The notes under the pieces: model-generated | Seen by the model: the letters and a program-made list of their open reading frames with translations, nothing else | Told to the model about the DNA's origin: nothing | Databases searched by the model: none | Assembly (NCBI GenBank): GCA_964345555.1 | Contig: CAYFRD010000015.1 | Coordinates: forward strand, 1-38,015 | Length of the DNA: 38,015 nucleotides | Origin: Peptoniphilus_E sp964345555 | Lineage (GTDB): Bacteria; Bacillota; Clostridia; Tissierellales; Peptoniphilaceae | Direction of reading: 5' to 3' | Made by a program: the position numbers and the translations under genes | Shown: piece by piece, positions 1-8,021 of the stretch | How positions within the stretch are numbered: the first letter of the stretch is position 1 | Layout of the letters: each line of letters opens with the position of its first letter

Positions 1-9
1 TTCGTTGGG

Positions 10-1341
10 TTAGGTCATGAATTGAGTCATGTAGAATGGTAAGTAGTAGACATCTTTTTCTTTTTTATAGTCTTTTGTGTGTATTATATATTTGGAAGTT
101 ATTCTGTCGGAATATTTTTTTGAGAACTCGTCTAAAGATCTGTGTTTTCTATAATTAGATGATTTAACTTCAATTGGGCTGACTTTGTTACCTTCGCTTA
201 ATAAAAAGTCCACTTCAAAGTTTCTTTTTTCCACGGGATCATAGTAGGTGTAGTAAAATAGTTTGTGAGATTTAAATGTTAATGTCTGTGCAACGATATT
301 TTCATACAACACGCCCAGATTTTTTGAAAGTTTGTCACTTAATAATTGCTGATAAATCTTATTTTCTGTGAAATCTTTATCCTTAAACATCAGGGTGGTC
401 ATCAATCCGGTATCTGCCAAGTATAGTTTGAATTTGTTTAAGTTTAAATTGGTTGACATTCCTACACTTGGATTATTTGCATGGTAAGCTACTAATACGG
501 TCTTAGAGGCGCTCAATTCTGAAATCTCCTGTAATATTGTAGCTGCACGTTCATTTTCTAAAACACTGGATACTTGATATCGAGAGGAGTTTCTTGATAA
601 TTCGGCAGGTATTGCATCAAAGAGCATAGAAATTTTGCCACTGGGATCAATTTTGTAAAAGTCTTCTTCATATAGATTTATTATATCTCGTTTTACTTCA
701 TCGACAATTTTTAGATTATTAGTTTGGATATAGGATTGTATGGACTGGGGCATTCCTCCGATGAGCATATACAGCCTGAATTTTCGCATTATATTTCTGT
801 TCTGTGCTTCGCCTAAAGGGATCTTTTCTACAAAGGCTTTATTCAATAAATTGTTAGTTGTAAAATCGCCAACAGCCCATAGAAATTCTTCAAAGTCCAT
901 GGGAAACATTTCCAATTTTCGCTCTTCACTGGGTATCAATATTTTGCCTACATTTTTCTTGATTGAAATCAAAGATCCTGTTTCTATATAATCATATCTG
1001 CCATCTGCTACCAATTTCTTGATGGATTGCCTTGCCAGCGGATTGAATTGAACTTCGTCAAAAATAATTAAGGAATTTCTCTTATGCAAATCAACGCTGT
1101 ACTGTAATTGAAGTTGAAGAAAAAAATAATCAAGATTATTCATATCTTCAAATAATTTTTGAATGTTTTGCGGAGCAAAGGCAAAGTCAATGAGAATATA
1201 TGATTTATATTCATTTTTTGCAAATTCTTCCACAATAGTTGATTTTCCTACACGTCTGGCTCCTTCAATCAACAAGGCTGTTTTGCCGGAGCTTGTTTTT
1301 TTCCAATTTAATAGTTTTTGATATATTTTTCTTTTAAACAT
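10..1341 (-). CDS. AAA+ ATPase of the DUF4143 family
   Basis: This 443-residue protein has an N-terminal P-loop ATPase domain with Walker A GARRVGKST at residues 27-35 and a Walker B-like LIIFDEVQ near residue 95. A C-terminal DUF4143 domain carries a PD-(D/E)xK-like signature (VDFLL followed by EVKSS near residue 390). The family is widespread in anaerobes and its cellular role is not established; links to toxin-antitoxin-like or defence functions are only suggestions. The ATG has an AGAGG ribosome site 6 bases upstream. The gene is complete and is transcribed alone from an intergenic region with three phased repeats. It resembles accessory genes more than its housekeeping neighbours. Confidence 0.85.
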   Translation of the reverse strand: MFKRKIYQKLLNWKKTSSGKTALLIEGARRVGKSTIVEEFAKNEYKSYILIDFAFAPQNIQKLFEDMNNLDYFFLQLQLQYSVDLHKRNSLIIFDEVQFNPLARQSIKKLVADGRYDYIETGSLISIKKNVGKILIPSEERKLEMFPMDFEEFLWAVGDFTTNNLLNKAFVEKIPLGEAQNRNIMRKFRLYMLIGGMPQSIQSYIQTNNLKIVDEVKRDIINLYEEDFYKIDPSGKISMLFDAIPAELSRNSSRYQVSSVLENERAATILQEISELSASKTVLVAYHANNPSVGMSTNLNLNKFKLYLADTGLMTTLMFKDKDFTENKIYQQLLSDKLSKNLGVLYENIVAQTLTFKSHKLFYYTYYDPVEKRNFEVDFLLSEGNKVSPIEVKSSNYRKHRSLDEFSKKYSDRITSKYIIHTKDYKKEKDVYYLPFYMTQFMT

Positions 1342-1355
1342 GATAACCTCTTTTT

Positions 1356-1431
1356 ACAAATACGCACTTGGTTTATTGTGATATTACCACAAATACGCAA
1401 AAATATGAAGGATAAATTGTGCGAATACGCA
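1356..1431. repeat. Three phased repeats around the promoter of the DUF4143 ATPase
   Basis: The 11-mer ACAAATACGCA occurs at 1356-1366 and 1389-1399, and the variant GCGAATACGCA at 1421-1431. Start-to-start spacing is 33 and 32 bases, close to three helical turns, so all copies face the same side of the DNA. Relative to the putative promoter, one copy lies downstream of the -10, one in the spacer and one upstream of the -35. This arrangement fits operator sites for a repressor. The binding protein is unknown. Confidence 0.6.
1381..1409 (-). promoter_or_regulatory. Putative promoter of the DUF4143 ATPase
   Basis: On the minus strand TTCATA (1404-1409) and TAATAT (1381-1386) are separated by 17 bases. 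Each hexamer matches consensus at four of six positions. Assignment rests on spacing and position only. Confidence 0.35.
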
Positions 1432-1463
1432 AAAAACGAAAAATATTTAATTTTCCGTTTTTT
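1431..1463. terminator. A/T-rich hairpin, possible bidirectional terminator
   Basis: Arms at 1431-1444 and 1450-1463 pair with one mismatch around a 5-base loop, and each arm begins or ends in a homopolymer run of A or T. It lies between two minus-strand genes, about 170 bases beyond the stop of the UPF0210 gene, so it could end that transcript. The stem is mostly A-T, so termination strength is uncertain. Confidence 0.35.
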
Positions 1464-1504
1464 TGATGTTTATATTGGAGTTTTGTATAGGTACAGGGAT
1501 TAAT

Positions 1505-1624
1505 GCGGGACGGCAGGAATCGTCCGCTACGGTGACATTTTAAGTTTTTTAGGGCGGTCGCCTGGGTCCGCCCGTTGTGTTTGTTTTGTTTGCATTTGAG
1601 TTTTATGCAATGTATCGTACGATA
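1505..1624. repeat. GC-rich hairpin pair and a 12-base palindrome
   Basis: The gap 1342-1630 has no credible gene. It contains a hairpin with arms GCGGGACG (1505-1512) and CGTCCGC (1521-1527) and a single bulged G. A second hairpin has arms GGGCGG (1552-1557) and CCGCCC (1568-1573). A perfect palindrome TATCGTACGATA lies at 1613-1624, seven bases from the stop of the next gene. The GC-rich hairpins stand out from the AT-rich surroundings and resemble REP-type intergenic elements; neither is followed by a clear T-run. Confidence 0.45.
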
Positions 1625-1630
1625 TAATTT

Positions 1631-2986
1631 TTAGTTTTTAAAGCTGTGAATGGGTGCGGGAATGAGTCCGCCTCTTTCTATGAATCTTTTTGCGCTGTTT
1701 TGTCCTATGTCCATGATGGGGGCATAGCCTAAAAGTCCTCCGAATTCAGCTTCTTCGCCTACTGTCTTGCCTATGACGGGGACTACTCTGACTGCTGTGG
1801 TCTTGTTGTTGATGACTCCGATGGCTGCTTCGTCTGCTATGATTGCGGAGATTGTTTCTTTGGGCGTGTCTCCGGGGATTGCTATCATGTCCAGTCCCAC
1901 GGAGCATACTGATGTCATGGCTTCCAATTTGTCGAAGGTGAGGTGTCCTGTGCGTGCTGCTGCGATCATTCCTTCGTCTTCCGATACGGGTATGAATGCG
2001 CCTGATAGTCCTCCAACGCGTGATGATGCCATGATGCCGCCTTTTTTGACTGCGTCGTTGAGCATGGCAAGGGCAGCTGTGGTACCGTGTCCTCCTACTG
2101 TGTCTATGCCGATTTCTTCCAATATTCGTGCTACGCTGTCGCCTACTGCGGGTGTGGGTGCAAGGGACAGGTCTATGATTCCGAAGCTGGTGTTTAATTG
2201 TTTTGATACTTCTCTGCCTACAAGTTCACCCATGCGTGTGATTTTAAAGGCGGTTTTTTTGATGGTTTCGGCTACTTCGTCAAAGGTTTTGCCACGTACT
2301 TTTTCGAGGGCGCATTTGACTGCACCGGGACCTGATACTCCGACGTTGATTGTGCTGTCCGATTCTCCTACTCCGTGGAAGGCTCCTGCCATGAATGGGT
2401 TGTCTTCTACTGCGTTGGCGAATACGACGAGTTTTGCACAGCCTATGGAGTCATTTTCTTTGGTGAGTTGTGCGAGTTCTATGATTTTGTCACCCATGAT
2501 TGCTACTGCTTCCATGTTGATGCCTGTCTTGGTAGATCCGACGTTGACTGATGAGCATACGTAGTCTGTGGTTGAGAGTGCGTGAGGTATGGAGTTTATG
2601 AGTGTGTAGTCTGATTTGTTGAATCCTTTATGTACCAGTGCCGAGAATCCTCCAACGAAGTCTACTCCGACGGATTTGGCGACTTTGTCCAGTGTTTCCG
2701 CATAGGGTGTGTAGTCGGTGAGGTCGGTTGCTCCTGCTATGAGTGATATGGGTGTGACGGATATTCTGTTGTTGATGATGGGTATGCCATAGAGTTGCGA
2801 TATTTGTGATGTGGTTTCGACGAGTTTCTCTGTGTGGCGCATCATTTTGTCATAGATTTTTTGTGTGGCTTTTTGCGGGTCGGAGTCTATGCAATCTATT
2901 AGGGATATGCCCATGGTGACGGTTCTGATGTCGAGGTGCTCTTGTTCGAGCATTTTTATGGTTTCGAGTATTTTTTTGTTATCCAT
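1631..2986 (-). CDS. UPF0210/DUF711 (PFL-like fold) family protein
   Basis: This 451-residue protein has the full length of the UPF0210 family, which has a pyruvate-formate-lyase-like fold and no established reaction. The conserved glycine-rich segments are visible, for example GVSGPGAVKC and GGHGTTAALAML. The ATG is preceded by AGGAGG. It lies 8 bases downstream of an ACT-domain gene; this two-gene order is conserved in many Firmicutes, which suggests amino-acid-responsive control or a joint metabolic role. Confidence 0.9.
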   Translation of the reverse strand: MDNKKILETIKMLEQEHLDIRTVTMGISLIDCIDSDPQKATQKIYDKMMRHTEKLVETTSQISQLYGIPIINNRISVTPISLIAGATDLTDYTPYAETLDKVAKSVGVDFVGGFSALVHKGFNKSDYTLINSIPHALSTTDYVCSSVNVGSTKTGINMEAVAIMGDKIIELAQLTKENDSIGCAKLVVFANAVEDNPFMAGAFHGVGESDSTINVGVSGPGAVKCALEKVRGKTFDEVAETIKKTAFKITRMGELVGREVSKQLNTSFGIIDLSLAPTPAVGDSVARILEEIGIDTVGGHGTTAALAMLNDAVKKGGIMASSRVGGLSGAFIPVSEDEGMIAAARTGHLTFDKLEAMTSVCSVGLDMIAIPGDTPKETISAIIADEAAIGVINNKTTAVRVVPVIGKTVGEEAEFGGLLGYAPIMDIGQNSAKRFIERGGLIPAPIHSFKN

Positions 2987-2994
2987 GATGCCTC

Positions 2995-3264
2995 CTATAT
3001 TTGGTGCATTGCGTTGAATATGTCTTCGTGTTGTACTTTGATATACATTCCTATTTCTTCGCCCAGTTGGTTGTAGGCTTGTACTATTTCGTTGAATTCT
3101 ACTGTTGATTCGGATATGTCCACGAGCATGATCATGGTGAAGTAGTTTTCCATAATGGTTTGATTGATGTCTACTATATTGAGGTTGTATTTGACCAGGA
3201 TTGCGGTGGCTTTGTGTACTATGCCGATTTGGTCGTTGCCGATAAAGGTTATTACTGCTTTCAT
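2995..3264 (-). CDS. ACT-domain protein, UPF0237 family
   Basis: The 89-residue protein is a single ACT domain (MKAVITFIGNDQIGIVHKA at the N-terminus), a fold that usually binds amino acids or other small ligands. It is the length expected of UPF0237. A GGAGG site sits upstream of the ATG. It is the first gene of the pair with the UPF0210 protein and probably acts as its regulatory or ligand-sensing partner (inference). Confidence 0.9.
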   Translation of the reverse strand: MKAVITFIGNDQIGIVHKATAILVKYNLNIVDINQTIMENYFTMIMLVDISESTVEFNEIVQAYNQLGEEIGMYIKVQHEDIFNAMHQI

Positions 3265-3294
3265 GTTTCCTCCATTTTTATTATTTTGTGTATT

Positions 3295-3303
3295 ATGATA
3301 GCA
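3295..3303 (-). promoter_or_regulatory. Possible extended -10 promoter for the ACT/UPF0210 pair
   Basis: The minus strand reads TGC-TATCAT, an extended -10 form, about 30 bases before the ACT gene. No good -35 is visible at 16-18 bases. Confidence 0.3.
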
Positions 3304-3343
3304 TATTTTTTGATTTTTGGGGTGTGTTTCGTTATGTTTACAT

Positions 3344-3381
3344 AAAAATACCTCAAAACTCTGCGTGGAATTTTGAGGTAT
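3344..3381 (-). terminator. Terminator of the cmk-plsC-ispH/S1 operon
   Basis: An 11-bp stem (arms 3371-3381 and 3348-3358) with a 12-base loop is followed on the minus strand by a run of T. It begins 16 bases after the stop codon of the ispH/S1 gene. Confidence 0.85.
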
Positions 3382-3396
3382 TGGGTTTAAGGTTTA

Positions 3397-5475
3397 TCAG
3401 TCCAGTTTAAGGTTTCCTAAAAGGTCGCCCAGTGCTGTGTTGAAGTTTTCGTCTGCTGAGTTGTCGTCTTGTTCTTTTTTGGGTTCTGCGGGTTTTTTAG
3501 CTTTGGGTGCTTCTTTTACAGGTTCTTCTTTGACTTCTTCAACGTGGGGTTCTTCTGCAGGTGTTTCGGATTCTTCTTTTTCTTCTACGACGGGTTCTAA
3601 GAGTGCTTTGATTGAAAGTGATATTTTCTTTTCTTCGTCGTTGATGTCTGTAACTTTGACTGTGACTTGTTGCCCGATTTCAAGTTTGTCTGCGGGTTTT
3701 TCCACGTGTTCTCTTGCTATTTGAGATACGTGCAGAAGTCCGTCTACTCCTGACTCAAGTCTTACGAATGCACCGAAGTCAAGCAGGTTGACTACTTTGC
3801 CTTCTACTACGTCGCCCACTTGTACGCTTTCTACAAATACGTCCCAAGGTTTCTTGGTGGTTTGTTTCAAACCCAATGCGATTCTGTTTTTTTCTTCGTC
3901 AACGTTTAGGACTTTGACTTCAACTTTTTCGCCGGGTGCTACTACATCTGCAGGGTGTTTAACTCTGTTCCATGATAGTTCGGATATGTGAATCAGTCCG
4001 TCTACTCCGCCTACGTCTACGAATGCACCGAAGTTTGTGAGTCTTTGTACTGTACCTTCGATTACATCACCTACGTTAAGTGAGTCGTATACTGCTGATC
4101 TCTTTGCTTCGAGTTCTTCAGCTTCGACGTCTTTTCTTGAAAGGACGATTTTTCTCTTAGCTTTATCAAAGTCGATTATTTCGCATAACAATTTTTTAGA
4201 AACATATTTTGACAAGTCTTTTTGGAACCCTACTGATACATGAGATGCGGGTATGAATGCTTTAAGTCCTTCTAAATCCGCTATGAGTCCGCCTTTGACT
4301 ACTGATTTAACTTCTACTTCAACTCTTTGTTTGTTGTTGAAAAGTTCTTCTACGTCGTCCCAGACTTTCATGTTTTCGACTCTCTTTGCGGAAAGTACTA
4401 CGTTTCCGTCACCGTCGTCGATCTTCATGACATAGACTTGAATTTTGTCGCCCGGCTTAAACACGTCTTGCGGTTTTACTTCGGGATCTTTGGAGATTTC
4501 TTCTCTGGAAATTATACCGTCGGATCTGTATCCGATATTCACCATAACTTCACTTTCATTTACGAAAAGTACTTCTCCTTCTACTACTTCGCCTCTTCTG
4601 ATTCTCTTGAATGAGCTTTCGATAGCTTCCATCATCTCATTGTTGTCAAAATTTTCCATACTACTAACAGCCTCCTTGATTACCTTATCCGGTGTGGATG
4701 CCCCGGCGGTAATACCTATTTTATTAAATTTTTTTAATTTATTATATTCAATGTCATTTATTGACTCTATTAAATATACGTGTTTACAGTTTTCTTGTGC
4801 AACTTGGGCTAATTTTTTGGTATTGGAACTGTTTTTGCCTCCTATTACCAGTACCGCTTCTACTTGTTTTGAAAGTTCCCTTGCGGCTTCCTGTCTAAGC
4901 CTGGTTGCATTACAAATAGTATTATAAACTAAAATTTCATCTTTTGAAATATCTTTTATAAGTTTTACAATTTTTTTATATTTATTTTCATCGTTGGTAG
5001 TTTGAGATACTACTACGGTTTTGCCTTTTTGTATTTTGTGCAGGTCTTCCTCGGAAGATATTATGAGTGCTTCATCATTTGCGTGAGAGTTGATGCCTAT
5101 GACTTCGGGATGGTGCGGTTCGCCGAAGATGATTATGTTGTATCTCTCAGCTTGTGCCTGTGCAACTATGTCATAGATGTGCTTGACCTTGGGACATACG
5201 CAGTCGATTATTTCGTTTCCTTTGTTCTGCAGGTCTTCTATGATACTTTTGTGTACTCCGTGGGATCTGATGATTACTTTTGAATTTGTGATGTTTTGAC
5301 AGTCTTGTGTGGTTATTACTCCCCGTTCTTCAAGGTCTTGAACCACTGTTTTGTTGTGAACGAGTTCACCGAGAGAATAAACTCCCTTTGCAGCATTGGC
5401 ATTTGCCAGTTCCACCGCTCTTTTAACTCCTCCGCAAAATCCTAATTTTTCAGCTAATATGATTTTTATTTTCAT
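3397..5475 (-). CDS. ispH: IspH (HMB-PP reductase) fused to ribosomal protein S1
   Basis: Residues 1-272 are 4-hydroxy-3-methylbut-2-enyl diphosphate reductase, the last enzyme of the MEP isoprenoid pathway. The three [4Fe-4S] cysteines are present at C14 (GFCGGVKRA), C94 (CVCPKV) and C188 (NTICNATRL), with RSHGV and GEPHH motifs. Residues 297-624 contain four S1 RNA-binding domains (about 297-366, 383-450, 467-538, 553-624). An E/K/P-rich tail of about 65 residues follows. IspH-S1 fusions are known in Clostridia. I chose the ATG at 5475, with GGAG just upstream, over the in-frame TTG at 5478. It overlaps plsC by 26 bases. Met273 has an AAGGAGG upstream, so S1 may also be made alone. Confidence 0.95.
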   Translation of the reverse strand: MKIKIILAEKLGFCGGVKRAVELANANAAKGVYSLGELVHNKTVVQDLEERGVITTQDCQNITNSKVIIRSHGVHKSIIEDLQNKGNEIIDCVCPKVKHIYDIVAQAQAERYNIIIFGEPHHPEVIGINSHANDEALIISSEEDLHKIQKGKTVVVSQTTNDENKYKKIVKLIKDISKDEILVYNTICNATRLRQEAARELSKQVEAVLVIGGKNSSNTKKLAQVAQENCKHVYLIESINDIEYNKLKKFNKIGITAGASTPDKVIKEAVSSMENFDNNEMMEAIESSFKRIRRGEVVEGEVLFVNESEVMVNIGYRSDGIISREEISKDPEVKPQDVFKPGDKIQVYVMKIDDGDGNVVLSAKRVENMKVWDDVEELFNNKQRVEVEVKSVVKGGLIADLEGLKAFIPASHVSVGFQKDLSKYVSKKLLCEIIDFDKAKRKIVLSRKDVEAEELEAKRSAVYDSLNVGDVIEGTVQRLTNFGAFVDVGGVDGLIHISELSWNRVKHPADVVAPGEKVEVKVLNVDEEKNRIALGLKQTTKKPWDVFVESVQVGDVVEGKVVNLLDFGAFVRLESGVDGLLHVSQIAREHVEKPADKLEIGQQVTVKVTDINDEEKKISLSIKALLEPVVEEKEESETPAEEPHVEEVKEEPVKEAPKAKKPAEPKKEQDDNSADENFNTALGDLLGNLKLD
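4657..4677 (-). promoter_or_regulatory. Internal ribosome site at the IspH/S1 junction
   Basis: Inside the fused frame a perfect AAGGAGG (minus strand, 4671-4677) is followed after 11 bases by an in-frame ATG (4657-4659). That ATG encodes Met273, which is where a free-standing S1 protein would begin. Spacing is slightly long but workable. Confidence 0.45.
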
Positions 5476-6040
5476 CAACTCCGTATATGGATTTCAAGAT
5501 GTCGATGGATATGTCGTCATAATCTCCTTGCGTTATCTTTGGCAGCTGTGACAGATCGACGGGTTCTCTGACTATGAGCTTCATCTTACCGAAGGGTGTA
5601 TAATTGCCATCTATATACATGGGCACTACTGCGGCTTTGGTTCTGTGAGCGATGAGCGCCACTCCTGACTTGGGTTTTGTGAAGTCGGGCGTTTTAACTC
5701 TGGTGCCTTCGGGGAAAAGTCCGAGTATTTTGTTGTTCTTCAATATGCTCATGGCTGTTTTTATGGCTTTGATGTCGGTGTTTCCTCTGTCTATGGGAAA
5801 TGCTCCTACCCTTTTCAAAAGTGCCGCCAAGGGTTTGAATTGAAACAGTTCTTTTTTTGCTATCCAATGAATCTGCGGCTTAACCAGTGCCGATACTAAA
5901 AAGGGGTCGAAGTTGTTCTTGTGATTGGGTGATATGATTACCGGTCTGTCTGTAGGGATTTTATCCGCTCCGATGATCTCAGCTCTGAATATGATTTTGA
6001 ATAATATCCATATGATTGCTCTCAATATTTTATAAAGCAT
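5450..6040 (-). CDS. plsC: 1-acyl-sn-glycerol-3-phosphate acyltransferase
   Basis: The 196-residue protein transfers an acyl chain to lysophosphatidic acid to make phosphatidic acid at the inner face of the membrane. The catalytic HxxxxD motif is H40-D45 (NHKNNFD) and the glycerophosphate-binding FPEGTR is at 109-114. A hydrophobic N-terminus (ILRAIIWILFKIIF) probably anchors it. The ATG at 6040 has GAGG six bases upstream and is preferred over an in-frame start 45 bases earlier inside cmk. It overlaps cmk by 11 bases and ispH by 26. Confidence 0.9.
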   Translation of the reverse strand: MLYKILRAIIWILFKIIFRAEIIGADKIPTDRPVIISPNHKNNFDPFLVSALVKPQIHWIAKKELFQFKPLAALLKRVGAFPIDRGNTDIKAIKTAMSILKNNKILGLFPEGTRVKTPDFTKPKSGVALIAHRTKAAVVPMYIDGNYTPFGKMKLIVREPVDLSQLPKITQGDYDDISIDILKSIYGVDENKNHIS

Positions 6041-6686
6041 TTTTACCTCGAACTTTGTCCAGTATGTATTCCAGTGTTTGGTCAAGATTCATGTGGGTGT
6101 TGTCCACCAACAGGGCATCTGTCGCCTGTTTGAGTGGAGAGTGTTCTCTGCTCATGTCGTTTGCATCTCTTTGTGCAATGCTTGCTTTTACTTCTTCAAG
6201 GGTTGTGTGTTCTCCCTTGGACAGAAGTTGTGCGTGCCGTCTTTCGGCTCTGGTATTCAGGTCCGCAGTTAGATAAAATTTGTAATCGGCTTTCGGCAAT
6301 ACCACTGTGCCGATATCCCTGCCTTCCATGACTACGGATCGTTTTTCAGCTATTTGTTGCTGAATGTGCACCAAGTATTCTCTGACTGCAGAGTTCTTTG
6401 ATATGTCCGATGCCAGTGATGACACTTCATCCCCTCTGATGTCCTGTGATACGTCCTGTCCGTCAAGATAAATCTTGCCCTTATTGTAGTCTATGTGTGT
6501 GTTGTCCAGCAGATTGCGAAGTGATTTTTCATCTTGCAAGTCAATGTTTTGTTGCAGGGTTTTTAGTGCAAGTGCTCTATACATTGATCCTGTGTCTATA
6601 TAGGAAATATTCAGTTTGTGGGCGATGAGTTTCGCTATTGTGCTTTTGCCGCTGCCTGCGGGCCCGTCTATGGCTATTGAATACAT
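6030..6686 (-). CDS. cmk: Cytidylate kinase
   Basis: The 218-residue enzyme phosphorylates CMP and dCMP using ATP. The P-loop DGPAGSGKST lies near the N-terminus, followed by DTGSMYRAL and EGRDIGTVVLP, all typical of Cmk. Length matches the family. The start has GGAGG four bases upstream. It is first in an operon with plsC and ispH/S1, an order common in Firmicutes, where cmk and an S1-type protein often sit together. A terminator-like hairpin directly precedes its ribosome site. Confidence 0.95.
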   Translation of the reverse strand: MYSIAIDGPAGSGKSTIAKLIAHKLNISYIDTGSMYRALALKTLQQNIDLQDEKSLRNLLDNTHIDYNKGKIYLDGQDVSQDIRGDEVSSLASDISKNSAVREYLVHIQQQIAEKRSVVMEGRDIGTVVLPKADYKFYLTADLNTRAERRHAQLLSKGEHTTLEEVKASIAQRDANDMSREHSPLKQATDALLVDNTHMNLDQTLEYILDKVRGKNAL

Positions 6687-6697
6687 AATTCCTCCAT

Positions 6698-6722
6698 AAA
6701 AAAATCACTGTAGAACAGTGAT
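6698..6722 (-). terminator. Terminator or attenuator just before cmk
   Basis: On the minus strand ATCACTGT and ACAGTGAT (arms 6715-6722 and 6704-6711, 3-base loop) are followed by a run of T. It ends transcription from the large upstream operon. It also lies downstream of the putative cmk promoter, only a few bases before the cmk ribosome site, so it may attenuate cmk as well. Confidence 0.75.
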
Positions 6723-6781
6723 CTCGTGTTTCCAATGTTTAATTCAGCATAACTAAAAGAGCACCAAACTTCCTCTTTTAT

Positions 6782-6810
6782 ATTATAGTTTATTTACAGC
6801 TTAAAAACAA
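6782..6810 (-). promoter_or_regulatory. Putative promoter of cmk-plsC-ispH/S1
   Basis: The minus strand shows TTGTTT (6805-6810), 17 bases, and a perfect TATAAT (6782-6787). It starts 14 bases after the stop of the upstream gene. The predicted transcript would have a leader of roughly 90 bases that includes an AAAAGAG/CTCTTTT stem and the terminator-like hairpin. Confidence 0.65.
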
Positions 6811-6824
6811 GGTGTTTATTTAAT

Positions 6825-8021
6825 TTAGAGGGATGTTCCGGCAAGGTATCCCGTGGAATTTGCGATTTGAAGATTGAATCCTCCTGTAAATCCTTCAACG
6901 TCGAGTACTTCGCCGCAGAAGTAAAGATTTGCGACTTTGAGAGATTCCATGGTGGAAGGATTTATTTCATTGACGGATATTCCTCCGCTGGTGACTATGG
7001 ATGCATTTATGTCCATGAGTGATTTGTACTTCAAGGGCATTTGTTTGAGTGTCTTTAATAAGTCATTTCGCTCCTGTTTGGTGATTTCGTTTACAGTTTT
7101 GTGCTCGTCTATCTGTGCACAGCGGAGCACTACGGGAATTAAATTTTTCGGCAGGAGTTTAATGAGTGCATTGTTTATATTTTTGTTGCGAAATTCGTCG
7201 AAGTCTCTTAAAATTCTATCATCTAAAGTTTTTTCGTCGAGAGCGGGTTTTAAGTCTATGAACAGTTGTATGTTCTTCGCTCTGTTGATGATGTTGGACA
7301 TTCTCAGTGTTGCAGGTCCGCTTATTCCGAAGTGTGCAAAGAGAAGTTCGCCGAATTCTCTGTGAATTTCTTTCCTGCCGGACTTGGCTATGAGTGCGAC
7401 GTTTTTAAGTGTGAGGCCCGACAGTATTTTGAGAAAATCATCGGACAGTTCCATCGGGACGAGAGCGGGATACAGTTCTTCAACTTTTATGTTAAATTGC
7501 TTTGCAAATTTGTATCCGTCTCCTGTGGAGCCTGTTGATCTGTAGGAATAACCTCCCGTGGCTATGATTACGCTGTTGAATTCCCTGTCATTCAGAAAAA
7601 AAATGTCTCCTTTTTTATTTACAGTTGTGATTTTTGTGTTTAAGTTTACTTTTACTCCTGCTTTTTTCAACATTCTCTCATAGGTTTTTATGACGTCGGA
7701 GGATTTTTCACTTTTGGGAAATACTCTGCCGCCTCTTTCAACTACCGTTTCAAGTCCGTTCTCCTTTAAGAGTGTGATTAAATCTCTGTTGGTGAAGGAA
7801 TAAAAGGCTGAATATAAAAATTTGGAATTGCGTGAGATTTCGTCGAAAAATTCCGATATATCTCTGTCGTTGGTTATGTTGCATCTGCCTTTGCCCGTTA
7901 TGAACAGTTTTTTGCCGAGTTTTTCATTTTGTTCGAAGAGTTCAACGTGATGTTTTTGTGCAGCAAAATAAGCTGCAATCATGCCTGAAGGTCCTCCTCC
8001 GACAACTGCAACTTTCTTCAT
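6825..8021 (-). CDS. BaiN/HI0933-family FAD-dependent oxidoreductase
   Basis: The 398-residue flavoprotein begins with the dinucleotide-binding motif GGGPSGMIAA and ends with the FAD-contacting segment GEVLDVEGFTGGFNLQIA. The sequence GKGRCNITN is diagnostic of the HI0933/YhiN family. The physiological substrate of most members is unknown; one clostridial homologue acts on bile acids, which should not be assumed here. It is the last gene of the large operon, overlapping mnmM by 4 bases (ATGA), with GGAGG before its ATG. Confidence 0.88.
   Translation of the reverse strand: MKKVAVVGGGPSGMIAAYFAAQKHHVELFEQNEKLGKKLFITGKGRCNITNDRDISEFFDEISRNSKFLYSAFYSFTNRDLITLLKENGLETVVERGGRVFPKSEKSSDVIKTYERMLKKAGVKVNLNTKITTVNKKGDIFFLNDREFNSVIIATGGYSYRSTGSTGDGYKFAKQFNIKVEELYPALVPMELSDDFLKILSGLTLKNVALIAKSGRKEIHREFGELLFAHFGISGPATLRMSNIINRAKNIQLFIDLKPALDEKTLDDRILRDFDEFRNKNINNALIKLLPKNLIPVVLRCAQIDEHKTVNEITKQERNDLLKTLKQMPLKYKSLMDINASIVTSGGISVNEINPSTMESLKVANLYFCGEVLDVEGFTGGFNLQIANSTGYLAGTSL

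Noticed and set aside
1318..1503. 61-codon plus-strand open frame in the first intergenic gap
   Set aside because: It runs through the ATPase start and the phased repeats, lacks a ribosome site and encodes no recognisable protein.
1767..2564. 265-codon open frame on the plus strand
   Set aside because: It lies wholly opposite the well-recognised UPF0210 gene, has no ribosome site and encodes a low-complexity Ser/Thr/Pro-rich product typical of an antisense shadow.
4445..4927. 160-codon plus-strand open frame inside ispH/S1
   Set aside because: It is antisense to strongly conserved IspH and S1 sequence and has no ribosome site.
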